Source: Siphonodentalium dalli (Eukaryota; Mollusca; Scaphopoda; Gadilida; Siphonodentaliidae). Taken from it: DNA of 64,000 bases. Shown in pieces: positions 47,846 to 59,435 of this stretch. The translations under genes and the position numbers were made by a program. How positions within the stretch are numbered: the stretch's first letter is position 1; each line of letters opens with the position of its first letter. The DNA lies in NCBI GenBank assembly GCA_032622095.1, contig CP136063.1:147243379-147307378 (forward strand), given 5' to 3'. The notes under the pieces are model-generated. The model ran no database searches, had not been told where the DNA came from, and worked only from the letters and a program-made list of their open reading frames with translations.

Positions 47846-50800
47846 CCGAGATTTTTATTAAATAAAAAAAAAAAATTGTGCCTGTGATTCAGACAAGCAA
47901 ATAGTTAATACACCCACCGAAAATATGATATAGCTGATAGATATATATGGTTTCCTGGCGCGTTTAATGGAGCCCAGGCCGCTAAACAGACCATGGTTCA
48001 AGATGACGTCGTTATTTGGGAAAATGGACAATCTTGTTTGTGGATGAACCCGACGACCGACGTTCTAATATTTCGTCATTGAATTCTCGAAATATATTCA
48101 GCCTTTTGACCGTTGGCATCTTCGTTACCCAGATAACATCACAAATTGATGGGACTCGATTCTTATCACTGTCTGTGGTATTGGCAAGACGAATAGTTCT
48201 GGAGGCAGCTTAAAAACGAAAGGTTTGACCATCAGTTTTGATAAACGATAATGGCGGGCCAAAGAACAAAATCTTTGATTGGAATTTTGTGTAAGACCAA
48301 AAAGTCCCTCAAGTTATAATGCAAATATGACGAATACAAATGTGGTGGATGGTCTTGGATCGATAGAGGGCAAGCGGCGAGGGTTTGTCTGTGACTGCAT
48401 AAACATTTTATGATTCCGTCATAGCTGCCAAATTATAGTTTTTATAGCGTGATTGTCCACAGGCGCCCGGCAATTTGCGATCGTATCACATCAAACTTTG
48501 ATCAACATTCCGACAATGTGACATACACAATCACCGATTTGCTGCCGAAACGCCAACATGTGGTACCAATGTGTTTGTCAATTATCAACATCAGCCTTGT
48601 GATGCGTCAACCGTCAGTCGATTTATGAATATCGTCCCTTTGGCAAAATATTCTGAGCAATAACTGTACACAGATAACAAGTCTGAGGTATATATAGCTA
48701 GCTCCCGGAAGACGTTTTCTTGCACTAGACTTGGTCATTCAAGCGATCGAATTCTGCACAGAATCGTCCCTTCGGTTGTCAGCGGGTCTTCATCGAAAGC
48801 ACATGAAAGTTCTACCATCTGTATCGGAGGCATGACATCTCTCCACGTATCTGGGCGAATATCGGCAACATACATACTTATGCAGATCTTGTCCTTGTCC
48901 TTGCATACTTGATCTCGCAAAAGAAACCACGCGCTTCTATATAATGTATATATATAGAATTTGCTATATATAGCCTACCGAATTAATGTACGTGCAAAAA
49001 ATGTTTTCCTATATGGAACTGAATCGTACGGCCATTTTTTAACGTTGTATACACATCATTACGGATTGGGCAAAAATTGTCTTTACGGCTTTTCTAGTGA
49101 TGTCAAATGAGAATGCGTATAAAAGCACAATTTTAAAGGGGTATATACTGTATACTAATTCCGGACATATGCAACAAATGAATGCACTTGAGCCACGCAT
49201 GGATTAGTGCAAGATACACTCATGTGCTTTATGAACGATTCATTATAATGAAAATGAATAAATGGCTGGAGTTTAAAATTCATTTCTATTATAATTACCA
49301 TGTTGTTTGTATCATTCATAGAACACATGCGCGTATTTTGCAGTCATCCATGGCTCATTTGTTGCATATATTATGTTGTGTATAAAAGGAGATGGTCCCA
49401 TATATGACCGGATTTAGTGAACACCAATGACGTATACAATTTCGTAAATTTACAACAACCTATATATATATATGTAAACTTATATATGTAATACACTATT
49501 AAAGACAATTATATTGCATTGCAGATCACACGGATACCATACCCATGATATGTACATTCCATATAGGTAGCATGCACTTAAACGACATGAAACGATCGGT
49601 TGTACATATAAGGTGACGTTCAAGTAAGTAGCAGGCGAACCAAAATGTAAGACGTCCCCGAACAGCACGTGTCTAGATGTGGTTAGACAAATGGAATGCC
49701 CATTGTCCAAACGGCTGACAAAGAATGGCGATTGGAGGTTGATCTACGCCTCGGAAAATGTCTCGTCCCGCCGAGCCATAAAACCAAGTCTGTTATCCGT
49801 GGAATGGACGCCAGTAAATCAAGCGTGTTTACGACTATTATAATGACCAGGCAAATTCCAGCACATATTAGTAAACAGTGGCAGTTCTCCTCGGATGGCT
49901 AGCGCTTCTCCGATGTCAGTCAACCTTGTTTATCACCGGACATGTCCAATGAATGCAAATGTGTGTCTGCCGCCTTGGTATAGGTTTCTAGCCTCCAAGA
50001 TGCTGGATGTGCATAACACAACAAGGACGCCGATATGTGTTCTGGACACATTGTCTAGTGCATTGGGTCTCACTCAAAAAGAAAGGGGAAATCATATACC
50101 CAGCTAATAATATAACACAGGGATTATTTAAAGTAAATAGAAATGGACTATTTAAATTCGCAATAAACAAACTTGGTGTCAACGACGCTCATCGGGGTAA
50201 GGGCTTCAAATAAGCGGGTTGTTGGCTAATTCCAATGGTCTGAAAAATAAATATGATTTAATCGCGAGGCAATTTGCCGATGATCGCTTGATCTATACCC
50301 CCCCCCCCAAACTATAATCTGAATTAGTCTTGAACTTAAATGCGAGGTTTTGGTAGTTCACAGGCAGTCAAAAGAAACATAAGTAAAACATATTGAAGCT
50401 GCATGGAAGTCTTTCATGGACACGAAACAGTTCATCCAAATGTTCTCAGCGTATCAATCATCCATGCATTCCTCAAACTGAGTAGTTATCAGTGATACTA
50501 TTTCGCCAAAGGAATGAGATGAGTCAGTTAGTAGGACGAAGTTCAACCTCAGCCAGAAAATGTGTAAACTATGATATCACTCATTCACTCAATCAACATG
50601 ACTAGTGTAAACTTTAACGGGATGCGTCAAAAAGGATGCATGCAATCAATAACGTCGCCGATGAGACAGACTTCCGCTCAAAACGAACAAGCATGAAACA
50701 CTATATACATTAGGATGTCGGTCCTATATCGGACACATGCATCCCTGTAATATCAAAGGAAATAATGAACGTCGCCCACTTTGGCTCACGACGCGTATAC

Positions 50801-52774
50801 GATTTCCACATACTAAACCAATAAACCCCAATTGCCGGACTATTTGGGAAATATCACCGCTCGTCTCTCGACGCGAGCCATCTACCAGTTCTAATACCTC
50901 TCACCTTTTATCAATTTGGTCGGTCCATCTAGAAAAAAGAAACATTTTCCTGTCTTAGAGTTATTGATGGAGTCCAGCTGTTGCCATTAAGTGCCACAAG
51001 AAGACAGGATATCCAGAAATATCAAAAGAAAACACGGCCACGAGCTAGCGTGTATACCACGGGATACTCTGTAGACCGTTTGTTCACTGGACCTGTCTTG
51101 AACCCGGCCGAAATCATATTTACAACCACTTGAACATAATGAGACTCTGGGTTTTGAAATTTCGGTGAAATCAAGGGTCACTATTCTCGATTTTGGCATG
51201 AATGTGAGAACCATTCCTCTCGTGTACATCGAGAAGGTACTGTGCTACTCATGACAAGTTGTCACATCACAACCATCAGATGGGAACAATTAAGAGTCTG
51301 ATATCGGATCCCAGTCACCCCACGGGCGCTCCTGATCAAGGACAACTAGTTAGGAAACACGTATCAACATCATCAAAGTCTAAATAAGGGCATTATAATC
51401 GGAATCGTATATGTCATGCTTTCCATCCGACTAACAATTATAGGAATGCGACTATAAAAAGACTGCATTCTCCAGATTTGGTGGCTTTCTGCAACTTGAG
51501 CCATGACGACAAGAAAGATAAGCGCCACAGCAGACGCCACATATGGTGTCGCATAATTCCAATTCCACGCGGACCCAAGTCTGCAAAATCGAGAGTCGGC
51601 CAAATTAGGGTCGTTGTCAAGCGAATGTGTGAGTTAGAATCGAACTTAATACTTGATTAGATGATGGAAGGGACATTTAGAAAAATATTTCATCTTTAAA
51701 ATTATCATTTTTGTTTGAATTTCGCCTAATATTATGTGACGTCCAATGCTTTATCATCGCAGTTCGTGTCGTTAAATCAATAAGCACAAAGTGGTCCGGG
51801 GCCCACTTTGAATATTCATTGGAGTTTCAGCGAGGTTTACACAACGCGACGATCATAAAGAAAGTCGGGCTAGTTTCCCGGCGCGATTTTGTCACTCGTG
51901 TGATCAAGAACATCAATTACGTCTGTCTGGGTAAACAGAAGTTAGAAATTGCAATTTTCAAGATTTGAAAAAAATCGTATAATACATGAAAGTCGGAGAC
52001 ACAATTGAGATATGTGTCATTAAATAAAGTGGTGGAATGTTGACATTTTCAATTTTCTCGCAGACTACTCGATTGAACATAAATTCGTACCTTTAAAACT
52101 AATAACCGGGTTTCTCGGGGACAAGTCTTACAGTCTATTGAGACAGCCAATGTCGTGGATAGGAGTGTGATCTATATATACTATTATATGCTATACTTCT
52201 TCGAACGAGGTCGTGCAATGTGTATATTCTACAGAGCTCACATGAAGTATCGGAAATCTTAGGACGTTGTGAGCACGATAATCCTAAGAACTTAGAAGGG
52301 CTTTTAATGCTATGTCGGCCTATATGTATGGTGATGTACGTAACGTTGTCTGGTGTGATAAAGCTATTCGTTGGACAATATTAAAACCAACGTGGTGATC
52401 AGAGGTTATATATAGATGAGACTAACTAAAAGGCGTCTAACATAATATATCTGACCAATTTGACGCCACACTACAGGACGGAACCCGGTCTGTCCAAATA
52501 GAAATACGACAGACAAAAATTGGACCTAAGTGGCCAATTACTGGCTTCTCTTGAGAATATCATAGCCATTTGTTTGATATAACCCATGCGCACGGTCCAA
52601 AGGGATATTCTAATAAGTGGACAGTTTTCGATTTGAAGCCCCGATATTAACCCAGAATGTGGGAAATGCAATGACGTATTTATGGTCGGAAAACTGATAA
52701 GGGAGCTCTCATATTCTACTCGTATACATTTTGATAAAATGGTCATTCCCAAAATACTCGGGTTATTGACATAT
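47846..52774. other. CpG-richer, repeat-poor non-coding stretch
   Basis: About 4.9 kb with many CpG dinucleotides and no element shared with the rest of the window. Short frames on both strands (for example 49696-50107 plus, 51373-51620 minus) show no recognisable domains. If the basonuclin promoter or an alternative first exon lies in this window, this is the most plausible compartment, but I found no direct evidence. Confidence 0.35.
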
Positions 52775-53185
52775 ATACTCTTTCTTGAAAACTAATTGAC
52801 GAGTAATTATCTGAGAAAATGTTCAGATAATAAATTCAACAAAATTCTAATAATACTAGTGGCCTATAGAAGTGTAACAGAACGAGAGAGGGAAGTGTGG
52901 GAGTCGCACCTAAAGTTGGCAGCACCAGGAATCCCCAGCCGGTCATCCATCCCAAGAAATAACGGAGCTCGACGTTGTTTAACTTGGTCATCACACACAG
53001 CGTCTGAGGACTGTGACCACTGAAGAGATCTCGACATCAGGTGTATATAGAGAAGTCATCGCGACCGCTGTACTTGAACTTATTATCTCACGGAACATTT
53101 TCTACCAATTAATAAAAATCATTCTGCACTTGTATTATCTGCTTATCTGTCTGTCGTCTGCTTACATTGCCTAATAAAACCCTGA
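52775..53185. mobile_element. TTAA-type MITE family D with a SINE inside
   Basis: The left part 'aattgacgagtaattatctg' + 'aaatgttcagataataaatt' and the right part 'gaacttattatctcacgg' + 'ctgtctgtcgtctgctta' match the two halves of the 38446 element. They are separated by the ~195-bp 5S-derived SINE at 52872-53066. Terminal TTAA sequences are not preserved, so boundaries are approximate. Confidence 0.65.
52872..53066 (-). mobile_element. 5S-rRNA-derived SINE, copy 2 (minus strand)
   Basis: Read on the minus strand it has the leader 'gatgacttctctata', the 5S-like section with 'aagttaaacaacgtcgagc' (52985..52967), 'tgggatggatgaccggctgg' and 'ggattcctggtgctgc', then the tail 'cttccctctctcgttctg' + 'ttacac'. 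Leader, 5S part and tail all have counterparts in the 39880-40070 copy. The two copies differ considerably, so the family is old or diverse. It sits in the centre of a family D MITE. Confidence 0.8.
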
Positions 53186-53914
53186 AGATGAATACTGAAT
53201 AACCATAATATTGTCGTCAGTGGTTATTGTTCGGATATATCGCGATCTACATATTAATTTAGGTTGCAATTGCGGGATATGAAACAAAAATGCAGTTCAC
53301 GATAAGTTTCAGGTTCGAGACGTTTGTAAACCATCAAGTCAAGGACCGAATGTGCTAGTATCGTTGGTTCATCTGACAGACCAACAACAGATTCTCCGAA
53401 ACGTGGTTTCAGGAGTCAGAATCACGGCGCGATGTGGTGGAAGTCTGGCAGACTGCATAAAACCGCAAATGTCGACAGGCCGCGGTTTGGTGGACGGCAC
53501 ACAGTTAATTGAAGTCACATTACATGTATAGGATATGAGTACTTGAGAACAGCTGACATCATATCGGTGATTGCGGGGGATATTCCTTCGACACAAAGAC
53601 GTCACAGTGCTTTTGACTTTTACCACGGCAGATTCTTTCTTAAAGCATTTCACTGTCAACAGATCACAGCATTGGTTAATTGATTTAAAATTTGACGAAC
53701 AATTGCGTGGAAAGTTACAACAGGGCGCCGACTGTCTTTACAGATTCTGCCTCGTACGTTGTGTCATCTGTGCCGATACTCGAGCAAATTTCAACAAAAA
53801 CTCTGCTGCCACACAAACGCAAAATTTATCGATTTCAAATCGTCACACCAAGTTGCTTTAACCCAATTTTATGTCAATGGCACACGTCTGAAGATGATTT
53901 TTAAACGAGCAATA
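53186..53914. other. Non-coding stretch, nothing recognised
   Basis: Relatively CpG-rich. Overlapping 96-aa frames on both strands (53369-53861) have no recognisable family and are taken as chance. Confidence 0.4.
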
Positions 53915-53974
53915 TACAGTAATGCCCTAAATAATCGACTCCTTAAGGAGTCGATTATTTAGGTCATTACTGTA
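53915..53974. mobile_element. Minimal palindromic MITE family A (60 bp)
   Basis: TACAGTAATGCCCTAAATAA…TTATTTAGGTCATTACTGTA with its centre at CCTTAAGG. Both arms are reduced to the outermost ~30 bp, and a single mismatch separates them. It is the shortest member of the family A deletion series. Confidence 0.93.
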
Positions 53975-55609
53975 TCCCGGGCAAGTGGATATGGAAACAA
54001 ATGACTCATGATGATAAAAGTTTCAGTTGGAACTTGGAATCAATTGGGTATAGTTGTCATTTCGCGCTCCGCGTGTATAATGATTCGCTGATTATTGGTA
54101 TAAATCGGCCATGGGCGTTTTATTTATAGAAATGGGAATTTTTGTGGAGGATTAAAAGTTGAACTGTGACCCGGAGGCCGAGTCCGGTAAAAGGTGTAGT
54201 TGGGAATTCTGGTGAGATGCATGAGAAACCTTCGGTGATAAAGCCGTATATAGTTGTAATAATTTGAAGGATGAGTTGTTTTAACGGAAATATGAGTTGG
54301 TCATTCCGAGTCATGAAACCAATATATTTTATATTCTATAATTACAATCATGGGTATATAATATATGATCTTGAGCGCGTTACCATTTCTGACATTGGTT
54401 TTCTTGCTGTGACTCTATCCTCTCAGACATCAGTGTATAATGGAGACATGGACATGCCGAGAAGGAAGGGGAGGGATGACAAGCCAAAGCATTGGACTAA
54501 ATTGGCCATCAATTGGAAATTATGGCTGTTATGTTGGAAAATTTCAACAATAAACTGTTTGAAAACTTGCCCCATCAGTTCCAGAATATGGACCCAAGGG
54601 ATGTAGACACACCACTCCCCACCAACAGAGATTAACACTCTTGCCACGTCTCTAGATGGCCCAGACAGACATGAGCCATCATGCTGCTGTTATTTGCGTA
54701 GGTGAACAAGCACATCGCTAGGACATGGCGAAATATGCCCATGGTAATTCCAACAAAGAGCCATAACTCTGGTAAAAATTGGCGACCTGTATTTTTGGCT
54801 GGTAAACTCACATGCCAAATTTAATTACATTCAGTGAAGACTCATTAAAGTTAACGAAAAAAAGTGAAAGGACAGATTTTGGCAACAATAACCAATAACA
54901 TAATATGTCCTGTTTTTTTTTAAAACTGGCATATAATATACATTGACCTACATTGGGTACATAATTATAGTGGTTATCATTTAATCCAAGGAATGGTGAA
55001 ATGAGAATCAAATACACTTCAGAGAGCGGTAAAAAGTAGGGAAACTATTATGGGACAATGAAACTTCCTTTCATTCCAGCTACATGATGATAGATGCACC
55101 AAGCAAATATATATTTAGAATTTTAGTCACCAGGGACATAGAAACAGGGGAAAAGTTTGGTGACTTAACATCATGGAAAATTTAACAATTGAAAATTTAA
55201 ACTATTCAAATTCAAAGGTCTAAACCTGTTAAACCACAAACAGTTGGAGGTTTCACTCTTTTTACTATACATTTGTTGAAAAGGTTAGAATTTTTTATCT
55301 TATATCAAAGTTACATGAACTGCTTTTGGACAAAATACAAAAAAATCAAACCAAACTACAATTGAATCCTCATCATGATAATCACCAAAACTGCAATTTT
55401 CTTTTGATATAAAGGTCCGTTATATTGAAGAAATGTGTAGAATGAAGTGCACCCAGCTGTTTAATTCTAACCAAACTATTTGAGTGTCACTATTATAGAG
55501 AGAACACACCCCATATGTTTTCTGACTTTCATTTGCAAATAGTTTTGTGAATTCAATGAAAGTGTGAAGTAAAGTAAAATAAAACAGTGTGTAGGAGAAT
55601 GTTGTCTTG
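53975..55609. other. Non-coding stretch, nothing recognised
   Basis: CpG density drops again after about 54.2 kb. A 111-aa frame at 54271-54606 (plus) and the 74-aa frame opposite it are without recognisable motifs. Confidence 0.4.
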
Positions 55610-55850
55610 GTCAACTCTCTCTCTTTTCTAAATGAATTCTCCCGTTCAGTGTTAAAGTTATACATAGGAATGGTCTATTATTCATCTGCGGGATGTTCAG
55701 GAAATATAAGCAGATGACAGAAAATAGAAAGTCACTTTAGAGCAGAATGATTCCTGTTCATTAGTTCATAGGTCATTTGTTGACCTTATTATCTAAACAT
55801 TTGCTATGGGGTAACTACTCATCAATGAGTATTTAGTATAGAAATGGGTA
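55610..55850. mobile_element. MITE family D, degraded ends
   Basis: It carries 'aggaatggtctattattcat', 'gatgttcaggaaatataagc', 'ttgaccttattatctaaaca' and 'aactactcatcaatgagta', ending 'tatttagtatagaaatggg' without a clean TTAA. It is the same family as 59196-59435, in the same orientation. Confidence 0.75.
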
Positions 55851-57503
55851 TCTTACTTATGGACATAACAATTGTGTGTTGTGGCAGTCGCTCAAACAAT
55901 GGAATGGAAATAACCTTAATTATATCACGCATGAGACCTACATGAGCAAAAAGGGAATTCTTGAGTAAAATAAATCTTCCACATAGGGCATTTGTTCCAG
56001 GACAAAACACTTCTGGGGGAGACATCTTTGAGTGTATTTACATCTTCTTTATACTGAAGTTTTTTTCCCCGTTTCTCAAAGGTGGATCGAATTGTCAGAG
56101 TGTTTGAACAAGAATCATCTTCATAAGTCAGAAAGGCAGGAATGAACTGAGTTCTGAGAAGGTTGTTGACAATGGATTGTCCTGAGTTGCAACATATGTT
56201 TTCTCTCTTTTCTCTTCACACAAATGGCTGTCACACCTTCGGTCCTCAATCAATCGTCAAACTATCGACCGCCAACACACTAATTGTGTCTATTCTTCGA
56301 CTAATTGCCATCCATTAATCCGTAGGTGACATATGTTTTCCGAGTCATTGTTATGTCCCCGCAGTCACTTCTTCCCAAGTACTCTTTCCCTTTCTACTTT
56401 TATTCAGCATCATTTATTGACCAATATGTGGGACTTTGTCTCACACAAAGTCACATCATGCAGCCAAATTTGCAGCCAAAGTAAAAATCATCAAATCTTC
56501 AATGATAATTTCATCATTCAATCATAGACATCTTCGAAAACATCTTGGACTTCAATTCTGTCTCATTAAGAAAGTGACTATTTACAAAGCATTAGCCACA
56601 ATTCTTTCCGTTATCCTCATGTCACCGACCTGTTTACCATGATGTTGAAAAGTCAGTTGTTTCGTACTGTGCCTCTAATAGGCAGATACCTCAAGACAAA
56701 TTACGGGCTACGGTGACAGCGCTAATGCAAAGTTGATTGTCCTCAGCGGTAAATAGCCTCTATTGATTGGCCGACAATAAAAGTTGTGAAGACCCCTGAT
56801 GTGTCGCATTCTTATGCATAATATATCACATTGGCACACACAATTCTCCAAATTTATCCCTTTTACATGAAACCAGTAGGCAAATAATTTCTCAGCGATT
56901 TTACACAATGACTCGACATCCGCCCTTTTTAAGCTGAATGACAAAAATTAATTTTGGTTGCAGTGTTATATTAATTAAACTGTGAGCTAGAATTGATTGT
57001 GTCCATGTGGTTTCGGATGATTAATATCATTAGCTGGGCTAGTTTAATGCCATTTGTTCTCTGAGATTCACTTATTTGCACCACAGAGGCTAATTGCTTC
57101 CTTACTTAACCCTCTGAGAAAATTTGCCCATGAACTGCAACCTTAAAAATGCTCTGTCTATTCTCTCCCTGGCAACATTTCCAACAAAAACAACAACAAC
57201 AATGCTACATAGATTTGAAGGTCTGTATGCATTATCTACAAAGATACAAACATTCGTTGTTGAACATATTTATCTTAAATATGTATTAAAAAATAGATTT
57301 TCAATAAAAAAAACATAAACATATCATAGACGAACAGCGTAGTAGCCACATTTTCTGTTCCAATCCATGGAAAAACATGACATGAACACAAACAAATGGT
57401 TTCCTATTGACAGAAGATCCAGTTTACTGGTCTCTCTGACTATATATTATAATCTTATACCCCTGAATTTACACAGAGAGTTCAAGGAAAATATACACCA
57501 TCT
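55851..57503. other. Non-coding stretch, nothing recognised
   Basis: AT-rich, with short frames only. No repeat shared with other parts of the window. Confidence 0.45.
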
Positions 57504-57560
57504 TTAAAAGAGCAGTGGATTTAAGCATGAGTCTCATACTTAAATCCACTGCTCTTTTAA
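57504..57560. repeat. Perfect 22-bp-stem hairpin bounded by TTAA
   Basis: The left stem TTAAAAGAGCAGTGGATTTA+AG and its exact complement are separated by a 13-nt loop. Both outer ends read TTAA, and the right TTAA (57557-57560) is at the same time the left target site of the adjoining family C MITE. Confidence 0.9.
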
Positions 57561-57827
57561 CCCCTTCATGACGGGAGCTGGTGCAGCATTAAAGAACCTG
57601 TTCCAGTGTATTCTCTTATATATGTGAGTCTCCCTATATAGGGAGCCTCACATAATAAAAGAATGCACTGGCTTACAAGGTCAAGGTAAATATTGTTAGG
57701 CCAATATGCATTCTCTTATATTTGTCAGGCGCCCTAGGGACGACTTGCATATACATGTATATAAAGAGAATGCATTGGCACAGGTCTTTTGCAAAATTTC
57801 AGGAATCTCCAGTCATGGAAGGGTTAA
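57557..57827. mobile_element. Intact TTAA-bounded MITE family C
   Basis: TTAA-CCCCTTCATGACGGGAGCTG…CTCCAGTCATGGAAGGG-TTAA, 271 bp. 'tgcagcattaaagaacctgt' leads into the first core palindrome; the linker 'aatattgttaggcc' joins to the second, with 'ggcacagg' after it. The second palindrome carries small insertions ('aatatgcatt', 'atacatgtatataaa'). Confidence 0.88.
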
Positions 57828-58235
57828 AGATGGGATTGGTAACTACTTTTCCTTTATGCCACCATGTTCCTCTGAATGTTTAAAATGCACATCTATATTA
57901 TTGGCATCCTCAGGTATTATAATAAATGTGGGGTATTTATATTCACCATTTTGTTTCTGAGGTGGAGAAATTTCATAATGTTATTTTATTATTTTAAATA
58001 ACGCTCAGGTTTGGCACAATAGGGCAACACAAGGGGATTCAATGGAGTTTCTTAAATATAATTAGGACGAGGAAAGGGTAAACGTGCTATTTGGTAAAAC
58101 TGTGTAGTTCAGTGGTGCTTTGTATAAAAGGTTATTGGATAAAATCTGTTACTTGGAACTATTCACATAACTATCAAAGTATCAATGAAATTTTCATGTT
58201 CCACTTCCCCTCTTTAGTTATGGAAAACATGTTGA
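57828..58235. other. Spacer between two family C MITEs
   Basis: About 400 bp of AT-rich DNA without recognised content. Confidence 0.5.
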
Positions 58236-58509
58236 TTTACCCTTTCATGATAGGAGCTGCGCTGGTGCAGCATTAAAGATCATGTGCCAGTGCATTCTCT
58301 TGTATATGTGAGTCTCCTATAGGGAGCCTCGCATTTATATAAGAGAATGCACTGGCTTACAGGGTCAAGGGAAATATTGTTAGGCCAATGTATTCTCATA
58401 TATATTCGAGGCTCCGTATGGGAGACTCGCATATATAAATATATATAAGAGAATGCATTGGCACAGGGTTTTTGCTAAATTTCAGGAAGCTCCAGTCTTG
58501 GAAGAGTAT
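58236..58509. mobile_element. TTAA-type MITE family C, right end degraded
   Basis: The left end TTTA-CCCTTTCATGATAGGAGCTG has a mutated target site. It has two core palindromes and the linker 'aaatattgttaggcc', ending 'agctccagtcttggaagag' with no TTAA. Same orientation as the copy at 57557. Confidence 0.85.
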
Positions 58510-58564
58510 TCTTATGATTCTCTTATATGTAGTTATATTTATATTCCTCAGATACATTTATATA

Positions 58565-59116
58565 GATAACTAGCTGGGGTACCCGGCGTTGCTCGGGTAA
58601 AGAAGATTGGAAACAACTTGAAGTGTGTTGACATGTATTTACTGAATTTCCAAGAACTTCATTGTACACCACATTGGTGGTCTTCTCTTCTCCTGCATGG
58701 CTGAATAGCACCCAACGTCATGAACGTAGAGCTGGCTATGGGATCTAGTCCTGCTATGGTATGGATAAAGAGCATTATGGTAGCTTATGCTATACAAGGC
58801 GACGTGTGATGTAGAGTGCGGTATACATGTATATGTGTAGATTAACGATAAAGAGCATTCACTGTTGATCTATTCCTGATATGGTATGAATAAAGAGCAT
58901 TCTGCTCGCTTATGTGCAGCAACTTGTTAACAACATTCCGTGCAGAGTCTCAGTTGGTATTTTAAATACATCTGAGGTTAACGGGACCTATCTAATAAGA
59001 TCCTCCGTGTAAAATTACCCCTATATAAAAAAATTCAGCTCTGACAGTCCAGCCGCTTGGTCACCTAAAAGCGGACAAACAACAACCAAACAAAATTGAG
59101 TTTTATTAGTATAAAT
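58565..59116 (+). mobile_element. Interspersed repeat with 'taccCGGCGTTGCTCGGGta' head
   Basis: It opens 'ctagctggggtacccggcgt' and forms a CCCGGC/GCTCGGG hairpin. It closes 'cggacaaacaacaacc' + 'gagttttattagtata', a head and tail style that I recall from dispersed non-autonomous retroelements in many invertebrate genomes (from memory; family name uncertain). Inside, a ~50-bp block 'cctgctatggtatggataaa' + 'gagcattatgg' is repeated ('cctgatatggtatgaataaa' + 'gagcattctg', about 127 bp later). Non-coding. Confidence 0.6.
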
Positions 59117-59195
59117 AAGTGGGGAAAAGATTTTGTGGGTAGTCATGGAAAGGGGATACAGTATATGGGCAAGAAGACCCTGGAAGAATTTGATT

Positions 59196-59435
59196 TTAAC
59201 CCCTTCTTTACCAAACCTTGGAATGGTCTATTATTCAGCTGGAGGGCTTTTCAGGAAAAATATTCAGATGGCAGATAATACAAGTACAGAACTTAACAGA
59301 AAAAGTTATATTTATTGGAGGGAAATGTTCAGATAAAAAGTTCAACAAATGACCTATGGTTGTTGTTGAACTTATTATCTGAACATTTCTTATGGGAACT
59401 ACTCATCAATGAGTATTTAGAATAGAAAGGGTTAA
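59196..59435. mobile_element. TTAA-bounded MITE family D
   Basis: TTAA-CCCCTTCTTTACCAAAC…TATTTAGAATAGAAAGGG-TTAA, 240 bp. It has 'ttggaatggtctattattca', the inner palindrome 'ataaaaagttcaacaaatga'/'gttgaacttattat', and 'aactactcatcaatgagta'. Inverted relative to 38446. Confidence 0.88.

Noticed and set aside
53369-53659. 96-aa minus-strand frame with several Cys as a basonuclin exon
   Set aside because: Only chance resemblance (YTCNVTSINC). It lacks the CxCxCF block, the CxxC and the His-Gly-Trp end expected.
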